A DNA stretch of 64,000 nt from G963691885 sp963691885 (GTDB lineage: Bacteria; Pseudomonadota; Alphaproteobacteria; UBA8366; Aestuariispiraceae): contig OY829843.1 of the NCBI GenBank assembly GCA_963691885.1, forward strand, positions 1,054,001-1,118,000, written 5' to 3'. A program made the position numbers and the translations under genes. Positions 17,626 through 25,700 of this stretch are shown piece after piece. The stretch's first letter is position 1; each line of letters starts with the position of its first letter. Under the pieces are notes generated by a model. That model did no database searches and was not told the DNA's origin. It was given only the letters and a program-made list of their open reading frames with translations.

Positions 17626-18123
17626 ATGATCGGAAAAATACTGAAAACCATCTTCCTTACCAAAGAGGCGAGACAGGCCCTGGAACGGCGACAGGCAGCA
17701 AAGACTGGCGCGGCGAAAAAGCCAAATGCGTCCGAAGCCCTCGCCACGTCGGCTGCTCAATTAAAGCAAACCCAGACCGATTCTTTGAGACAACGGGCAA
17801 ATGCAACAGAGTTGGACCGCGATACAATCCGCGATGCGCTGGAGGCCGCACGCCTGGAACTGAAAGCGGCCGGGGATGTGGAGTTTGAAGCGGCCGAACG
17901 CAGCCGAGCGCTGGAAAGTCAGATAGTGTCCCGCCAAGACGCCCGAGCTCCGAAAACCGCCGGTGTCGCTAGTGACGAGATCTCAGACCATGATGCATTG
18001 GTGTCTGTCGCGATGGATGTGTTCCGCCAAAAACAGAGCGCCCTGGACGATCTGGATCCGGAATCACGCAAGAAACTACGCCTGATGGCGAACGCCATGT
18101 TGGGTGCAAAGGCGAAAGACTAA
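17626..18123 (+). CDS. Hypothetical helical protein, third gene of the Lrp-GNAT operon
   Basis: A 165-residue, Ala/Glu/Arg-rich protein with no recognised domain. Most of it should be coiled-coil or extended helix (ALEAARLELKAAGDVEFEAAERSRALE). The ends are better ordered: MIGKILKTIFLTKEARQALE at the start and DHDALVSVAMDVFRQKQSALDDLDPESRKKLRLMANAMLG at the end. The gene begins nine bases after the GNAT stop, so it is probably co-transcribed. The function is unknown. Confidence 0.75.
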   Translation: MIGKILKTIFLTKEARQALERRQAAKTGAAKKPNASEALATSAAQLKQTQTDSLRQRANATELDRDTIRDALEAARLELKAAGDVEFEAAERSRALESQIVSRQDARAPKTAGVASDEISDHDALVSVAMDVFRQKQSALDDLDPESRKKLRLMANAMLGAKAKD

Positions 18124-18136
18124 GAAGGTATAACAC

Positions 18137-18159
18137 TGCTGACCCAGCAACTCAGCAGC
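18137..18159. terminator. Possible two-way terminator hairpin
   Basis: CTGCTGA and TCAGCAG form a 7-bp stem around CCCAGCAAC, between the convergent ends of the hypothetical gene (18123) and the aminopeptidase gene (18161). No T-run follows on either strand, so a terminator role is weakly supported. Confidence 0.35.
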
Positions 18160-18160
18160 C

Positions 18161-19141
18161 TTATGCAACATTGTGGTCGAGGGACGGCTCCTTAAAATAC
18201 TGTTTGAACCGCTCCGTCGCCAAAACCAGCGCTCGCGCGATGCCAGGTTCCGTCGCGGAATGCCCCGCATCTGACACCATGGTCAGTGTCGCATCAGTCC
18301 AGACCGTCGATAGATCCAGCGCAGATTGCGGTGGGCAAATCACATCATAGCGGCCCTGAACAATCTCCCCCGGTATTCCTTTAAGGCGCTCAGCCCGCTC
18401 AAGAAGCTCACCTTCTTCCAGAAAAAGGCGGTTCATGAAGTAATGCGCTTCAAGCCGTGCAAGGGATAGAGATGCCTGTGGGTCACTCAATGCGGAGACC
18501 GTATCGGGGTTGGGACGCAGGGTGGAACACGTTCCCTCATAGGTGCTCCAAGCAATGGCTGCCGGTCGATGAACCGCCGGATCAGGATCACAGAGGCGGC
18601 AGTAATAACTCTCCAGTGGTGTTGCGCGTTCATCAGGCGGCAAATGGGCCATGAAGGCGTTCCAGGCATCGGGAAAGAACTTTCTGATCCCGAACATAAA
18701 CCATTCAACCTCGGCGGCCCTGCACAGAAAAATACCGCGCAGGATCATCGCCAGACACCGCTCGGGATGTGTCGTCGCATAGGATAGCGCCAGACTTGAC
18801 CCCCAAGAACCCCCGAACAGCATCCATTTGTCGATGCCCAGATGTTCCCGAAGCTTTTCTATATCCTGCACCAGATGCGGCGTATCATTCGACTGAAGTT
18901 CGCCATAGGGTTTAGAACGCCCGCAACCCCTTTGATCATACAGGATCACACGGTAACGGCTGGGATCAAAAAAACGGCGATGCCCGGTTGAATACCCTGC
19001 GCCCGGGCCCCCATGAAGAAACAGTATTGGAATACCGCTTGGATTGCCGCATTCCTCGAAATACAATGTGTGGATCGGATCAACGGTCAAATAACCGGTC
19101 TGATATGGCTCAATTGCCGAGTAAAGTGCGCTGCGCGCCAT
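18161..19141 (-). CDS. pip: Prolyl aminopeptidase (proline iminopeptidase)
   Basis: An alpha/beta-hydrolase that removes N-terminal proline from peptides (family S33). The 326-residue product has the HGGPG oxyanion motif near residue 43, DQRGCGRS near 69, the nucleophile elbow GGSWGSSLAL near 110, the acid in GRYDVICP and the His in DAGHSATEP near the end. The ATG at 19141 is preferred over an upstream TTG (19153) because a GGAAC stretch fits it. There is no signal peptide, so it is cytosolic. It converges with the preceding operon. Confidence 0.93.
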   Translation of the reverse strand: MARSALYSAIEPYQTGYLTVDPIHTLYFEECGNPSGIPILFLHGGPGAGYSTGHRRFFDPSRYRVILYDQRGCGRSKPYGELQSNDTPHLVQDIEKLREHLGIDKWMLFGGSWGSSLALSYATTHPERCLAMILRGIFLCRAAEVEWFMFGIRKFFPDAWNAFMAHLPPDERATPLESYYCRLCDPDPAVHRPAAIAWSTYEGTCSTLRPNPDTVSALSDPQASLSLARLEAHYFMNRLFLEEGELLERAERLKGIPGEIVQGRYDVICPPQSALDLSTVWTDATLTMVSDAGHSATEPGIARALVLATERFKQYFKEPSLDHNVA

Positions 19142-19192
19142 ATGCCGTTCCAATCGAGGTTAGATTTTGCGCCAATATAAAGAGCTAGAGTT

Positions 19193-20074
19193 GTGAGACC
19201 CCGTTTCAATCAAGTTGGTCTGTATATTTCCATTTTTATAGTAGGGTTAATCGTAACAGGCAATGACAGGGCACACTCTAATTCCGGCCCTCAATCCCCA
19301 AACGCTTTCGGCTCGACCGGCCTGGAAGCGAGCGGGTCAGGCAGAAATTTTACATATCTTGCTTTAACACCGAAAACAGACCCAAACTTGCGCATTTTGA
19401 CCAGGAATGGTGACAGAATCAGCCTTATTGGCCTGGAAGACACGGTATGGACCGGCACAAATCCTGACGAATTAAATCGAGCATTGGGCGAATTATTTCA
19501 CGAAAAAAAAGCGTTTTACCTGACCGAAACCCGAGAAACCCGGTATGGCGACTTGTCTGGGCAGGTCTTTCTCCATGACGGAACCTGGGTACAGCGTTAT
19601 TTGTTGGAACGCGGGTTTAGCCGATTTGTCGGCGGTTTCGGGCGCGGTCCCATATGGCGGGAGCTGCTCGCCGCCGAAGATACGGCCCGACAAAGCCGGG
19701 TTGGTTTGTGGAAAGACCGCAGAATGAAACCCTATGATGCGGCGAAGCCGGAATGGATAAAACCGGGCTTTGCCCTTGCAGAAGGAGTGATCCGGAGAGT
19801 CGCAAGAGTCGGCGATCGTCTCTATCTCAATTTCGGAGAGAATTGGCGACAGGATTTTAGCGCGGAAATGTCGCGCGCCTGGCGCAACAGGTCATCGGGC
19901 TTTCCATTCGCAACCCCGTCAGATTTGGAAAACCAGCGGGTGCGTCTACGCGGCATGGTGCGCTGGTACAACGGACCCTATATGCCTTTGCAAAACCTGG
20001 ATCAGATCGAGATCTTGACGGGGTTCAGCACCCAACAGGCGCGGACAGAGGAACAATCACCCTTCGAGCATTAG
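19193..20074 (+). CDS. Membrane-anchored or secreted protein with a staphylococcal-nuclease-like fold, probably inactive
   Basis: The 293-residue product starts with a hydrophobic segment (VGLYISIFIVGLIVTG, about 8-23) acting as signal or anchor. Residues about 70-180 follow the thermonuclease (SNase) pattern: ISLIGLED, RYGDLSGQVFLHDGTWVQRYLLERGF, AEDTARQSRVGLWKD. The active-site residues are not kept. The DxPE segment with Glu43 is EDTVW, and the Arg87 position after KYG is Asp (RYGDL). The C-terminal part (KPGFALAEGVIRRVARVGDRLYLNF) may be an extra OB-like domain. The GTG start is the only one giving the full signal. Its 3' end overlaps the convergent rpoH end by 18 bases. Confidence 0.72.
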   Translation: MRPRFNQVGLYISIFIVGLIVTGNDRAHSNSGPQSPNAFGSTGLEASGSGRNFTYLALTPKTDPNLRILTRNGDRISLIGLEDTVWTGTNPDELNRALGELFHEKKAFYLTETRETRYGDLSGQVFLHDGTWVQRYLLERGFSRFVGGFGRGPIWRELLAAEDTARQSRVGLWKDRRMKPYDAAKPEWIKPGFALAEGVIRRVARVGDRLYLNFGENWRQDFSAEMSRAWRNRSSGFPFATPSDLENQRVRLRGMVRWYNGPYMPLQNLDQIEILTGFSTQQARTEEQSPFEH

Positions 20075-20941
20075 ATCCATTGGATTTTCGACGCGCTTCA
20101 TAATGGCGATTTTCAACTTGCCAAGCGCGCGATGTTCCAGCTGACGAACACGTTCCTTGCTGACGCCCAGCTTTTTACCGAGCTCTTCCAACGTCGCGCC
20201 ATCATCGACCATGCGGCGCTCCTGGATAATTGTCTGTTCCCGGTCAGAGAGTTCTCCAATCGCTTCGGCAAGCCATTGCGCACGAACGCCGGTGTCATTC
20301 GTCTCCGTCACGATGGTCTCCGGGTCCGGCCGCGTATCAGCCAGAAAATCCTGCCAATTATTGTCAGAACCATCCGCAACCGTGGCGTTCAAAGACTGGT
20401 CAGAGGCTGACAGGCGGGTCTCCATCACCTCTACATCGCTTACCTGAACCTTCAACTCGTCAGCAACGAATTGGCGCCCATCGGGGGTCATTCTGCCACT
20501 CGGAGCTTCTTTGATTTTCGCACGCAAGCGACGCAGGTTGAAAAACAGGGATTTCTGCGCGGCTGTTGTTCCGGTCCGCACAATCGACCAGTTCCGCAAG
20601 ACATAGTCCTGCATCGCCGAACGGATCCACCAGGTTGCATAGGTTGAGAAGCGTACATCACGTTCCGGTTCAAACCGCGCTGCGGCCTGCATCAGGCCGA
20701 CATTGCCCTCCTGAACCAGATCACCCATGGGGAGGCCGTAATTGCGGAATTTGCTGGCTGTGCTGATGACCAAACGGGTATAGGCGCGGACAAGCTGGTG
20801 TAAAGCGGCTTCATCACGTTCGTAACGCCAACGTTTCGCCAGTTCCTGTTCCAGCTCCCGCGACAGAAGCTGTTCGCGCATGGAAGCGCGGATAAAAAAA
20901 ACATTTGCCCGTTGTGTTTGTGGGTCATCGATATGTGCCAA
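20057..20941 (-). CDS. rpoH: RNA polymerase sigma-32 factor, RpoHII type
   Basis: A group-3-like heat-shock sigma factor of 294 residues. Region 2 includes LVISTASKFRNYGLPMGDLVQEGNVGLMQAA and FSTYATWWIRSAMQDYVL. The RpoH box is seen as QKSLFFNLRRLR. Region 4.2 ends with TLEELGKKLGVSKERVRQLEHRALGKL. The N-terminus (VFFIRASMREQLLSRELEQELAKRWR) is nearer to the alphaproteobacterial RpoHII branch, known in Rhodobacter for photooxidative stress, than to canonical RpoH. The start is TTG 20941 with GGGGAGA six bases upstream; the next Met would cut region 1/2. A second rpoH elsewhere is likely in such genomes. Confidence 0.9.
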   Translation of the reverse strand: MAHIDDPQTQRANVFFIRASMREQLLSRELEQELAKRWRYERDEAALHQLVRAYTRLVISTASKFRNYGLPMGDLVQEGNVGLMQAAARFEPERDVRFSTYATWWIRSAMQDYVLRNWSIVRTGTTAAQKSLFFNLRRLRAKIKEAPSGRMTPDGRQFVADELKVQVSDVEVMETRLSASDQSLNATVADGSDNNWQDFLADTRPDPETIVTETNDTGVRAQWLAEAIGELSDREQTIIQERRMVDDGATLEELGKKLGVSKERVRQLEHRALGKLKIAIMKRVENPMDLMLEG

Positions 20942-21131
20942 TGTGCTTCTCCCCGAATCGCAGAGGCGTCGTGACCACCGAACAATTGCCAGAACTGGAT
21001 TGTCCTGATGTTCACTCCCGTTCAGATTTCTTTACGGGGCGTAACAGGGATTGGATCACTGTTTTGTGGAGATCCCGATAAAAGATTCCAAAAAATCGAT
21101 TATTTAAGAGGATTGGCGTATGTCGCGCCTC

Positions 21132-21947
21132 TCAGGCCTCTATTGTGTGCAAAATTTCCGCATCACCTGTCAGGCACACGGCGGTCAGCTTGCCGCCGCG
21201 ACCGGAGCCGCTGTCGAGGGAAATTGTGTGATCGCCAACCACCAGGCCTCTCGGGTCAGCATCCGTTCCGCGCACCAGTTTACGAAAACCGCGATACGGT
21301 TGGTCGATATCGGTAAAAGACTTGGTCGCCCACCACAATGGGTCGGTCTGGCCCACAAGCGGCCGCTGATCATCAATACCGGCACTCACGAACAGCAACG
21401 CCCCGTCATCGGTGTATGTGGCCCGCTTCAATCCGCGCAGGAACCGATCATGACCCGGATGCATGCGCATGCGCGCGCGCAGATCCGATGTCCAGTAAGT
21501 CAGGCTCAATGTCCCTTCACCGGCCGCCTTGAAAGCTTCTGCAGCGTCGGTGTCATATGAGAGCAATGTTCCCTCTAAGCCACGCGCCAACATCCAGTTC
21601 AGAATCTCGTTCGGTTCCCCCGCAAACTGAATTTGCAGCAGTTTCTCAAACATTTCCTCTTGGGCGCCACGTAAATAAACGACGTCGTCCACATCGACAT
21701 AGGGCGGCAAGGACAAGAACCATGCCCGAAACCGGAGCAACTCGTTCAGAACCTCGGCACTATCATAACCATGTCCCAGGTAATTCCCCAGATAGATGAG
21801 GCGGTCGCCAGCCTGCACCAACGGGGCAACGGCGTCATGAACGGCCTCGAGATGCGCTATATCGCCGTGAATCGCACCAACAGCCCAGATCCTGTCTGTG
21901 CGTCGCAAGACAGGATACAAACCTCGTTCATCGGGGGTCGCAGCCAC
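21132..21947 (-). CDS. Metallophosphoesterase-fold protein (PPP type) with lost metal ligands
   Basis: The 271-residue protein aligns in order with PPP-family phosphatases, but the metal sites are altered. GDxHG is GAIHGD, GDxxDRG is GNYLGHG, GNHE is GAQEE, and the VHAG-type His is Ser (FVSAG). The C-terminal segment SLDSGSGRGGKLTAVCL keeps the family look. Almost all expected ligands (Asp, Asp, Asn, His) are gone, so classical phosphatase activity is unlikely. The start is GTG 21947. It lies between rpoH and carD on the same strand, with about 190-base gaps on each side. A regulatory or binding role is possible. The fold call is from motif order, not from a search. Confidence 0.7.
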   Translation of the reverse strand: MAATPDERGLYPVLRRTDRIWAVGAIHGDIAHLEAVHDAVAPLVQAGDRLIYLGNYLGHGYDSAEVLNELLRFRAWFLSLPPYVDVDDVVYLRGAQEEMFEKLLQIQFAGEPNEILNWMLARGLEGTLLSYDTDAAEAFKAAGEGTLSLTYWTSDLRARMRMHPGHDRFLRGLKRATYTDDGALLFVSAGIDDQRPLVGQTDPLWWATKSFTDIDQPYRGFRKLVRGTDADPRGLVVGDHTISLDSGSGRGGKLTAVCLTGDAEILHTIEA

Positions 21948-22084
21948 TGTTTTTCAAACCCTATTCTGACCCGCTGGCACGCTGTTTGAGGGGTGCCGCG
22001 TCTCTTTCGAGCATGAAGTATGACGAGGAAAGTGATTGATTTGCAAGGATTTGATTAAGGCATTCTCACGACAAACCCAGACGC

Positions 22085-22110
22085 AAAAAAGCCCCGAAAC
22101 AATCCGGGGC
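22085..22110 (-). terminator. Rho-independent terminator after carD
   Basis: On the minus strand GCCCCG-GATTGTTT-CGGGGC is followed directly by TTTTTTGCG. It lies 32 bases beyond the carD stop and fits the end of its transcript. Confidence 0.85.
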
Positions 22111-22141
22111 CTCTTTGACAAGTGTGTCGACAACACCTGAA

Positions 22142-22645
22142 TCAGGCAGCCGCCTTTTGCAGCATTTCTTCAAGCTTGGTGGTTGCCTCTTCCTCTTCAA
22201 TCGCTTCGACAGCGGCGAATTCCCGCGCAAGACGATCGAGCGCGGCCTGATACAGTTGGCGCTCAGAATAGGATTGGTCCGGCTGATTAGCGTTGCGGAA
22301 CAAATCGCGGACAACCTCAGCAATCGCAACCGGATCGCCAGAGTTGATTTTCGCTTCGTATTCCTGCGCACGGCGGGACCACATCGTGCGGCGAACCCGG
22401 CTTTTGCCCTTCAGTGTTTTCAGGGCAACTTTCATCTGATCGGGCGAAGAAAGTTTGCGAAGGCCTGCTTCATCCGCTTTGTTAACCGGAACCCGCAAGG
22501 TCATGCGGTCCTTGTCAAATTCGATCACGATCAACTCAAGGGACATGCCGGCAATCTCTTGCTCCTCAATGCCGGTCACCTTCCCCACACCATGGGTTGG
22601 ATAAACGACATGATCGCCAGCCTGATACGTGGAACCCTTTGCCAT
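22142..22645 (-). CDS. CarD-family transcriptional regulator
   Basis: A 167-residue RNA-polymerase-interacting factor that, in other bacteria, stabilises open complexes, notably at rRNA promoters. The N-terminal CarD/TRCF-RID domain has DHVVYPTHGVGKVTGIEEQEI near the start. The C-terminal DNA-binding helical domain includes KSRVRRTMWSRRAQEYEAKI, with the conserved Trp that wedges the bubble. A low-complexity tail (EAIEEEEATTKLEEML) ends it. ATG 22645 follows AGAGG. A clear terminator lies downstream. Confidence 0.92.
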   Translation of the reverse strand: MAKGSTYQAGDHVVYPTHGVGKVTGIEEQEIAGMSLELIVIEFDKDRMTLRVPVNKADEAGLRKLSSPDQMKVALKTLKGKSRVRRTMWSRRAQEYEAKINSGDPVAIAEVVRDLFRNANQPDQSYSERQLYQAALDRLAREFAAVEAIEEEEATTKLEEMLQKAAA

Positions 22646-22821
22646 ATTTTCAAAACCTCTTTCATAAATTTGACAACCCAGTCCCGCTGACTGCCGAGAT
22701 TCGCACGCTGATCATTTCAGCCCGTTTGCACCCATCACAGAACAGCAAAGACACGAATGGCGGCCGTAACCGCCAACCCCGATTGCCCTGCTTTTATCCG
22801 GTTACCTGAAAACATCCGACC

Positions 22822-22843
22822 CACTTTTCCGAACAGAAAAGTG
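22822..22843. repeat. 8-bp perfect hairpin
   Basis: CACTTTTC and GAAAAGTG flank a six-base loop (CGAACA), with ATCAAAAAA next to it on the plus strand. It lies in the leader side of carD. It may be an intergenic palindromic unit or a leftover terminator, since on the minus strand no T-run follows it. Confidence 0.4.
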
Positions 22844-22944
22844 ATCAAAAAACACCCGTTGCCGCCGCTTACACCAGCGCACAGCAGGGTGTCCATCTTG
22901 GATGAGCATCAAGGCCCATTATTTATCTTGGTTACACCATAACA

Positions 22945-22970
22945 CAAAAAAGGGGGCATTCCCAGCCCCC
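22945..22970 (-). terminator. Rho-independent terminator after fdxA
   Basis: On the minus strand GGGGGC-TGGGAAT-GCCCCC is followed by TTTTTTGTG. It lies 56 bases past the ferredoxin stop. Confidence 0.85.
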
Positions 22971-23026
22971 CATGATCGGTCACTCAACAGCGACGTTCGC
23001 TTGATGTCCTTCAAGTACCCGGTGGC

Positions 23027-23365
23027 TCAGCTGCCCTCGCCAGGATTTTCGGAAAACATCGTTGCAAACTTGTTCTCAACGCCTTTAAAATTGTCGGCGT
23101 CTTCAGGCTCTTCACCCTTTACCGTGATATTCGGCCATTTCTCCGAGTAGTCGCGGTTGATCGTCAGCCATTTTTCCGCTTCGGATTCCGTATCTGGCAA
23201 AATGGCTTCCGCCGGGCATTCCGGCTCACAAACACCGCAGTCGATGCACTCATCGGGGTGGATAACCAACATGTTTTCGCCCTCGTAAAAACAGTCAACG
23301 GGGCACACTTCAACACAGTCCTGATACTTGCACTTGATGCATGCCTCAGTAACGACATACGTCAT
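23027..23365 (-). CDS. fdxA: Seven-iron ferredoxin FdxA
   Basis: A 112-residue electron carrier with a [3Fe-4S] and a [4Fe-4S] cluster. The Cys pattern is CIKCKYQDCVEVCPVDCFYEG near the start and CIDCGVCEPECPAEAI near residue 40, as in the Azotobacter-type FdI/FdxA family. The C-terminal part (NRDYSEKWPNIT) also matches. The ATG at 23365, which follows GGAGA, gives the family N-terminus MTYVVTEAC. An upstream in-frame start would add unrelated residues. A terminator follows. Confidence 0.95.
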   Translation of the reverse strand: MTYVVTEACIKCKYQDCVEVCPVDCFYEGENMLVIHPDECIDCGVCEPECPAEAILPDTESEAEKWLTINRDYSEKWPNITVKGEEPEDADNFKGVENKFATMFSENPGEGS

Positions 23366-23485
23366 TCTTAATCTCCTTGGCGTCTGGCCTTTAACCGATT
23401 TCGCATCCATCTATATCTGATTGTTCTTTTCGGGCAACACCCTATCGCGTAAACCCTATCAAGATCTCCTGAACAGAAGAAGAAT

Positions 23486-24094
23486 ATGACCGATCCACGC
23501 CGTTATTCACCAGCTGCCGAACGCAACAAGCACGTCATTGCAAATGAGTTCATACGTCTTTTAAGCGGCACCGGAACCGTCCTGGAGATTGCGAGTGGCA
23601 CCGGTGAACATGCCGCGCATATAGCCCCAGTTTTGCCGGGCTGGACCTGGCAGCCAAGCGATTTCAACCCGGCATTTCTGGCCGGTATTGACGGGCATAC
23701 AGAAGCGGCGGACCCGAAAAGAGCGCAAATACGATCCGCCGTGCAACTCGATGTAACGCAGGAGGAATGGCCGGTCAGCGACATCAATGTCGTCTATTCC
23801 GCCAATATGATCCACATCGCACCCTGGGCCGCCTGTAAGGGCCTGATCGCGGGCAGCGCCAGGGTTTTAACCGGAAAACCGGGTCTGCTTGTCCTCTATG
23901 GCCCCTTCAAAGAAAACGGGGAGCATACGGGTCCCGGCAACATCGCCTTTGATCAGAAACTCAGGGACGAAGACCCGGAATGGGGCATACGGGATTTGGG
24001 TGTCGTGACAGAGCTGGCCATGAAACACGGTTTCAGCCGACAAGAGGTCATCCGGATGCCGGCCAACAACCTGATCGTTGTGTTCAAGACATGA
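23486..24094 (+). CDS. DUF938 SAM-dependent methyltransferase-like protein
   Basis: A 202-residue protein of the DUF938 family. The N-terminus RYSPAAERNKHVI and the SAM loop VLEIASGTGEHA (about 31-42) are hallmarks, followed by PSDFNPA (the acidic motif II) and MIHIAPWAACKGLI. LYGPFKENGEHTGPGN is also family specific. The substrate is unknown. The gene stands alone, divergent from fdxA and convergent with purH. Confidence 0.88.
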   Translation: MTDPRRYSPAAERNKHVIANEFIRLLSGTGTVLEIASGTGEHAAHIAPVLPGWTWQPSDFNPAFLAGIDGHTEAADPKRAQIRSAVQLDVTQEEWPVSDINVVYSANMIHIAPWAACKGLIAGSARVLTGKPGLLVLYGPFKENGEHTGPGNIAFDQKLRDEDPEWGIRDLGVVTELAMKHGFSRQEVIRMPANNLIVVFKT

Positions 24095-24100
24095 CCAACC

Positions 24101-24128
24101 TTCACTTGGCCGGAACGGCCTGAGTGAA
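24101..24128. terminator. Possible two-way terminator hairpin
   Basis: TTCACT/AGTGAA and GGCC/GGCC form a two-part stem around GGAAC, between the convergent DUF938 and purH genes. There is no T-run, so the terminator role is tentative. Confidence 0.4.
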
Positions 24129-24139
24129 AATGAGATGAT

Positions 24140-25693
24140 CTAGTGCCTGAAATGGCGCATGCCGGTAAAGATCATCGCGATCCCGGCCTCATCAGCAGCT
24201 TTGATCACTTCCTCATCCCGCACGGACCCGCCCGGTTGGATCGCGGTTGTTGCCCCGGCTTCAATGGCGGCCAACAAACCGTCGGCAAAAGGGAAGAACG
24301 CGTCAGACGCAACCACACTGCCTGCGGCACCCTGATGTTCGGCGGCCTTGCTGGCGGCAATCCGGGATGAATCCACCCGGCTCATCTGACCGGCACCGAT
24401 CCCGACCGTCGCATTATCTCTCGCATAGACAATCGCGTTGCTTTTGACATGTTTGCAGACGGACCAGGCAAACATCGCGTCCCGCCATTCTTGTTCTGAC
24501 GGTTGCTTTTTCGTCACCACTTTGCAGTCATCCCGCGAAATGACACCATTATCTTCGGTCTGCAGAAGATAGCCGCCAGAGATAGATCTGGTCGTCAAAA
24601 GCGGCTCCGTCGGATCCGGCAGTTTGGTCAGGGTTAGCACTCTGAGGTTCTTTTTCTCGGCCAGGATCTCAGCCGCTTCTTCGGACACGCCAGGCGCAAT
24701 CACAACCTCCAGGAAAAGATCGGTCAGTTGTCGGGCCAGCGCGGCATCGATCTTGTCATTCACCGCAACAACGCCCCCAAAGGCGGATACCGGGTCACAG
24801 GCCAGGGCCTGGGGCCAGGCCTGGCTCAGACTTTTGGCGCTCGCCACACCACACGGATTGGCATGTTTGACAATCACGACCGTCGGGTCCTGGAACTCGA
24901 CGACAGCCCTCAAAGCGGCATCGGCGTCGTTATAATTGTTAAAGCTGAGTTCTTTTCCCTGCAGCTGTTTTGCCGATGCGATGCCAGGCCGCGTCGGGAC
25001 GGATCTGTATACGGCTGCCTTTTGATGCGGATTTTCACCATAACGCAGAATCTGTTGTCTACGCCCCGTTGTGGTGAGGCGTTTTGGCCAGAGCTGATCC
25101 TGTTGCCGGGCCAGCCAGTCACTGATCACACTGTCGTAGGAGGAGGTTCTGGCGTAAGCCTCACGCGAAAGCCAGGCACGCAGATCCTGTGTTGTCGATC
25201 CTGCATTCTCGTCCATCGCTGTTATGACAGATTCATATTCGCCGGGATCGGTGACCACCGTAACAAACGCATGGTTTTTTGCGGCGGCGCGGATCATCGC
25301 CGGTCCGCCGACATCGATGTTTTCAATGCAGGTTTCGTAACTTGCACCAGACGCGATCGTTTCGACAAAGGGGTACAGGTTCACAACCACCATATCGATC
25401 GGCGAGATACTGTGGCCTTCCATTGTTGTACGGTGCTTGCTGTCATCACGATTGGCCAGAATGCCGCCATGGATCATTGGATGGAGTGTCTTAACCCGGC
25501 CATCGAAAATTTCCGGGAAGTTCGTGTGCGCAGAAACCTCTGTAACCGCAAGGCCCGCCTCCTTCAGCGCCTTGGCCGTCCCCCCAGTGGAGAGAAGCCG
25601 CACCTTGTGTCGGGCAAGCCCTTTAGCGAATTCAATCAGGCCGGTCTTGTCAGAGACTGAAATTAGGGCGCGAGCGATGGGTTGTTCAGACAT
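24140..25693 (-). CDS. purH: Bifunctional AICAR formyltransferase / IMP cyclohydrolase
   Basis: Carries out the last two steps of purine synthesis, from AICAR to IMP. From ATG 25693 the product is 517 residues. The N-terminal cyclohydrolase half has ALISVSDKTGL, LLSTGGTAKAL and GRVKTLHPMIHGGIL. The formyltransferase half has RYGENPHQKAA, KHANPCGVA (catalytic Lys-His) and SVCKHVKSNAIVYA. The ribosome site GAGG overlaps the TGA of the dehydratase gene just upstream (7-base gap). The gene is thus probably transcribed and translated behind a polysaccharide gene, an unusual setting. Confidence 0.97.
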   Translation of the reverse strand: MSEQPIARALISVSDKTGLIEFAKGLARHKVRLLSTGGTAKALKEAGLAVTEVSAHTNFPEIFDGRVKTLHPMIHGGILANRDDSKHRTTMEGHSISPIDMVVVNLYPFVETIASGASYETCIENIDVGGPAMIRAAAKNHAFVTVVTDPGEYESVITAMDENAGSTTQDLRAWLSREAYARTSSYDSVISDWLARQQDQLWPKRLTTTGRRQQILRYGENPHQKAAVYRSVPTRPGIASAKQLQGKELSFNNYNDADAALRAVVEFQDPTVVIVKHANPCGVASAKSLSQAWPQALACDPVSAFGGVVAVNDKIDAALARQLTDLFLEVVIAPGVSEEAAEILAEKKNLRVLTLTKLPDPTEPLLTTRSISGGYLLQTEDNGVISRDDCKVVTKKQPSEQEWRDAMFAWSVCKHVKSNAIVYARDNATVGIGAGQMSRVDSSRIAASKAAEHQGAAGSVVASDAFFPFADGLLAAIEAGATTAIQPGGSVRDEEVIKAADEAGIAMIFTGMRHFRH

Positions 25694-25700
25694 GGTTACC

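Larger units (their letters stand above)
22646..23026. other. Non-coding region between carD and fdxA
   Basis: No gene was seen in these 381 bases. They contain the fdxA terminator (22945-22970), a separate 8-bp hairpin at 22822-22843 (CACTTTTC-CGAACA-GAAAAGTG), and the presumed carD promoter nearest 22646. Confidence 0.4.
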
